Part shown: one piece after another, positions 6,154-7,599 of the stretch
How the letters are laid out: each line of letters begins with the position of its first letter
How positions within the stretch are numbered: position 1 is the first letter of the stretch
Origin: JAVKFF01 sp040226215
Lineage (GTDB): Bacteria; Pseudomonadota; Alphaproteobacteria; DSM-16000; Inquilinaceae
DNA: 7,599 nt
Assembly (NCBI GenBank): GCA_040226215.1
Contig: JAVKFF010000127.1
Coordinates: forward strand, 1-7,599
Reading direction: 5' to 3'
Made by a program: the position numbers and the translations under genes
Notes under the pieces: model-generated
The model's input: the letters and a program-made list of their open reading frames with translations, nothing else
Database searches by the model: none
What the model was told of the DNA's origin: nothing

Positions 6154-6313
6154 GAAGACCCCGAGCCGGCCCCGGCTCTCCCTCCGGTCGGCCGGGACGA
6201 CGATGGTTTGGTTCATAATCTACAAAGGCCGTCGTCCCGTGCGCGGTGCGGCACGAAGCGATGCGCCGCAGACCCGGGACCGGCCGCCCGTCTTCTCCAG
6301 GGCCGCGGCCCAA
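6154..6313. repeat. Composite palindromic repeat, unit 2
   Basis: Second tandem copy, offset 159-160 bp. Its A block matches unit 1 at 53 of 60 aligned positions without gaps, including 34 identical bases in a row (6012-6045 against 6171-6204). Its B block matches at 47 of 50 positions (6071-6120 against 6231-6280). The linker between A and B is much less conserved (ends TAATTTGATT against TGGTTTGGTT). Here the position of the PAP2 stop codon reads TGG, showing that the TAA in unit 1 was set by variation inside the repeat. Confidence 0.85.
6193..6239. terminator. Ten-pair hairpin between A and B blocks of unit 2
   Basis: The same ten-base stem as in unit 1 (6193-6202 with 6230-6239) encloses a 27-base loop whose sequence differs while the stem is kept exactly. 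Conserved stem with a drifting loop suggests the structure rather than the loop is what is maintained. A role at the ends of the converging PAP2 and gatB transcripts is inferred from position. Confidence 0.4.
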
Positions 6314-6317
6314 GCCG

Positions 6318-6415
6318 TCGAGGTCCCGCATCTCCGCTTCGCTGCGTACGGGACGACGCAGTCATTTTGTTAGTTTTCTCAAATAGCAAGTGCCATCCCG
6401 GCCGCCCGTCCTCGT
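6318..6415. repeat. Decayed third unit of the palindromic array, with a different interior
   Basis: Positions 6321-6358 repeat the A-type ends (GAGGTCCCG...CGGGACGACG) but with a distinct interior containing CATCTCCGCTTCGCTGCG. The next B-type end is degenerate: TGCCATCCCG (6391-6400) pairs with CGGGACGACG (6349-6358) at only about seven of ten positions, plus one G-T pair, across an AT-rich 32-base loop. GCCGCCCGTCCTCG (6401-6414) resembles the end of the unit 1 B block. The array stops about 10 bp from the gatB stop codon. Confidence 0.65.
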
Positions 6416-6423
6416 CCGCGCCC

Positions 6424-7599
6424 CTAGCCGATCTTCCCCTTCAGGATCTCGTTGACCAGCTTGGGGTTGGCCTTGCCCTGGGAGCGCTTCATCACCTGGC
6501 CGACGAAGAAGCCGAACAGCTTGTCCTTGCCGCCCTGATATTCCGCCACCTTGTCCTGGTTCTCGGCGATCACCGCATCGACGATGCCCTCGATCTCGCC
6601 CGTGTCGGTGACCTGGCGCAGGCCCTTGGCGTCGACGATCGCCTCGGCGTCGCGGCCGCTCTCCAGCATCTCGGCGAAGACCTCCTTGGCGAGGCGCCCG
6701 GAGACCGTGGCGTCGGCAATGAGGTCGACCAGGCCGCCCAGCTGTTCGGCCGTGATCGGGCTCTCGTCGATGTCGTGGCCGCCCTTGTTCAGGGCGCCGA
6801 ACAGCTCGGTGATCACCCAGTTGGCGCACATCTTCGGGTCGCGCCGGCCCTTCGATCCGTTGACCACGGCCTCGTAGAAATCCGCCCGCGCCCGCTCGGC
6901 CACCAGCACGCCGGCGTCGTAGGGCGAGAGGCCGTAATGGGTCTCGAAGCGCTCCTTCTTCTCGTCCGGCAGCTCCGGCAGGCTGGCCCTGATGGCGTCG
7001 ATGAAGGCGTCGTCGAACTCCAGCGGCAGCAGGTCCGGATCGGGGAAGTAGCGGTAGTCGTGCGCCTCCTCCTTGCCGCGCATGGAGCGGGTGATGCCGC
7101 GGCCGGGATCCCACAGCCGGGTCTCCTGGATCACCGTGCCGCCGTCCTCGATCAGGTCGATCTGGCGCCTCGCCTCGTAGTCGATCGCCTGCTGCACCGC
7201 GCGGATGGAGTTGACGTTCTTCACCTCGCAGCGCGTGCCGAATCGGTTGTCGCCCACCTTGCGCACCGAGATGTTGACGTCGCAGCGCATGGAGCCCTCC
7301 TCCATGTTGCCGTCGCAGGTGCCAAGATAGCGCAGGATGGCGCGCAGCTTGCGCAAGTATGCCGCCGCGTCTTCCGGCCCGCGCATGTCGGGCTCTGAGA
7401 CGATCTCCATCAAGGTGACGCCGGAGCGATTGAGGTCGACGAAGGTGCGCGTCGGGTCCTGGTCGTGCAGCGACTTGCCGGCGTCCTGCTCCAGGTGCAG
7501 CCGGGTGATGCCGACCGTGCGAGTCGCGCCGTCGGCGAGGTCGAGGATGATCTCGCCCTTGCCGACGATGGGATGCTCGTACTGCGAGATCTGGTAGCC
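6424..7599 (-). CDS. gatB: Aspartyl/glutamyl-tRNA(Asn/Gln) amidotransferase subunit B, N-terminus outside window
   Basis: Subunit B of the cytosolic GatCAB complex, which activates the carboxylate of misacylated Asp-tRNA(Asn) or Glu-tRNA(Gln) with ATP and amidates it using ammonia delivered from GatA. The 391 residues seen are the C-terminal four fifths of a protein usually near 480-500; roughly 95 residues lie beyond 7599. Hallmarks in order: YEHPIVGKGEI, LHLEQDAGKSLHDQ (acidic pocket of the phosphorylation site), DLNRSGV-LMEIVSEPD, CDGNMEEGSMRCDVNISVR, EVKNVNS, EEAHDYRYFPDPDLLPL, then the helical and YqeY-like tRNA-binding domains ending NPKLVNEILKGKIG. The frame is unbroken and all motifs are intact. 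gatC and gatA would be expected upstream off the window edge. Its presence implies that the organism makes Asn-tRNA and/or Gln-tRNA by transamidation. The stop TAG (6424-6426) sits right beside the repeat array. Confidence 0.97.
   Translation of the reverse strand, partial: GYQISQYEHPIVGKGEIILDLADGATRTVGITRLHLEQDAGKSLHDQDPTRTFVDLNRSGVTLMEIVSEPDMRGPEDAAAYLRKLRAILRYLGTCDGNMEEGSMRCDVNISVRKVGDNRFGTRCEVKNVNSIRAVQQAIDYEARRQIDLIEDGGTVIQETRLWDPGRGITRSMRGKEEAHDYRYFPDPDLLPLEFDDAFIDAIRASLPELPDEKKERFETHYGLSPYDAGVLVAERARADFYEAVVNGSKGRRDPKMCANWVITELFGALNKGGHDIDESPITAEQLGGLVDLIADATVSGRLAKEVFAEMLESGRDAEAIVDAKGLRQVTDTGEIEGIVDAVIAENQDKVAEYQGGKDKLFGFFVGQVMKRSQGKANPKLVNEILKGKIG

Noticed and set aside
5995..6415. 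CRISPR array
   Set aside because: Units are about 160 bp, only two and a half copies, palindromic and without short regular repeats and unique spacers; no cas genes nearby.
6049..7398. 449-codon plus-strand ORF
   Set aside because: Antisense shadow of gatB, running out of the repeat array; no recognisable domain.

Overview
The window is GC-rich bacterial DNA with strong G/C preference at third codon positions. The gene types fit an alphaproteobacterium, perhaps Rhodospirillales-like: GatB of the GatCAB amidotransferase, a periplasmic di-heme cytochrome c, PLP sulfur-amino-acid enzyme, and intergenic palindromes with GTCGTCCCG/CGGGACC ends. The taxonomic placement is an inference from style, not from a marker comparison. 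Seven protein-coding genes are supported, two of them incomplete or disrupted. There are no rRNA, tRNA, CRISPR, transposase or phage genes.

Left part (1-2241, minus strand). A Cys/Met-metabolism PLP enzyme (909-2051) is followed closely by an EamA/DMT permease (70-882), probably one operon. The permease is interrupted by an in-frame TAG at 70-72. Reading past it gives a convincing end of the last membrane helix, so the gene has either a nonsense mutation or a base error.

Centre (2242-4538). A TTG-started minus-strand gene encodes a cysteine-free peroxiredoxin-like domain fused to a 2-oxoglutarate/Fe(II) dioxygenase domain. It is divergent from a plus-strand secreted di-heme cytochrome c (3672-4538); the 296-bp gap between them should hold both promoters.

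Right part (4539-7599). A 320-bp gap holds a tandem decamer and a hairpin. It is followed by a small minus-strand ORF resembling a TPR fragment (4859-5062), which may be the end of a frameshifted gene. A plus-strand PAP2 phosphatase (5313-6047) converges on the 3' part of gatB (6424-7599, minus, N-terminus outside the window). The space between them is filled by a palindromic repeat: two tandem units of about 160 bp and a decayed third one. The first unit starts inside the PAP2 gene and supplies its last 17 codons and stop.

No defence or mobile system is visible. The most noteworthy items are the peroxiredoxin-like/dioxygenase fusion with its missing peroxidatic cysteine, the composite palindromic array that has rewritten the PAP2 C-terminus, and the amber-interrupted permease.
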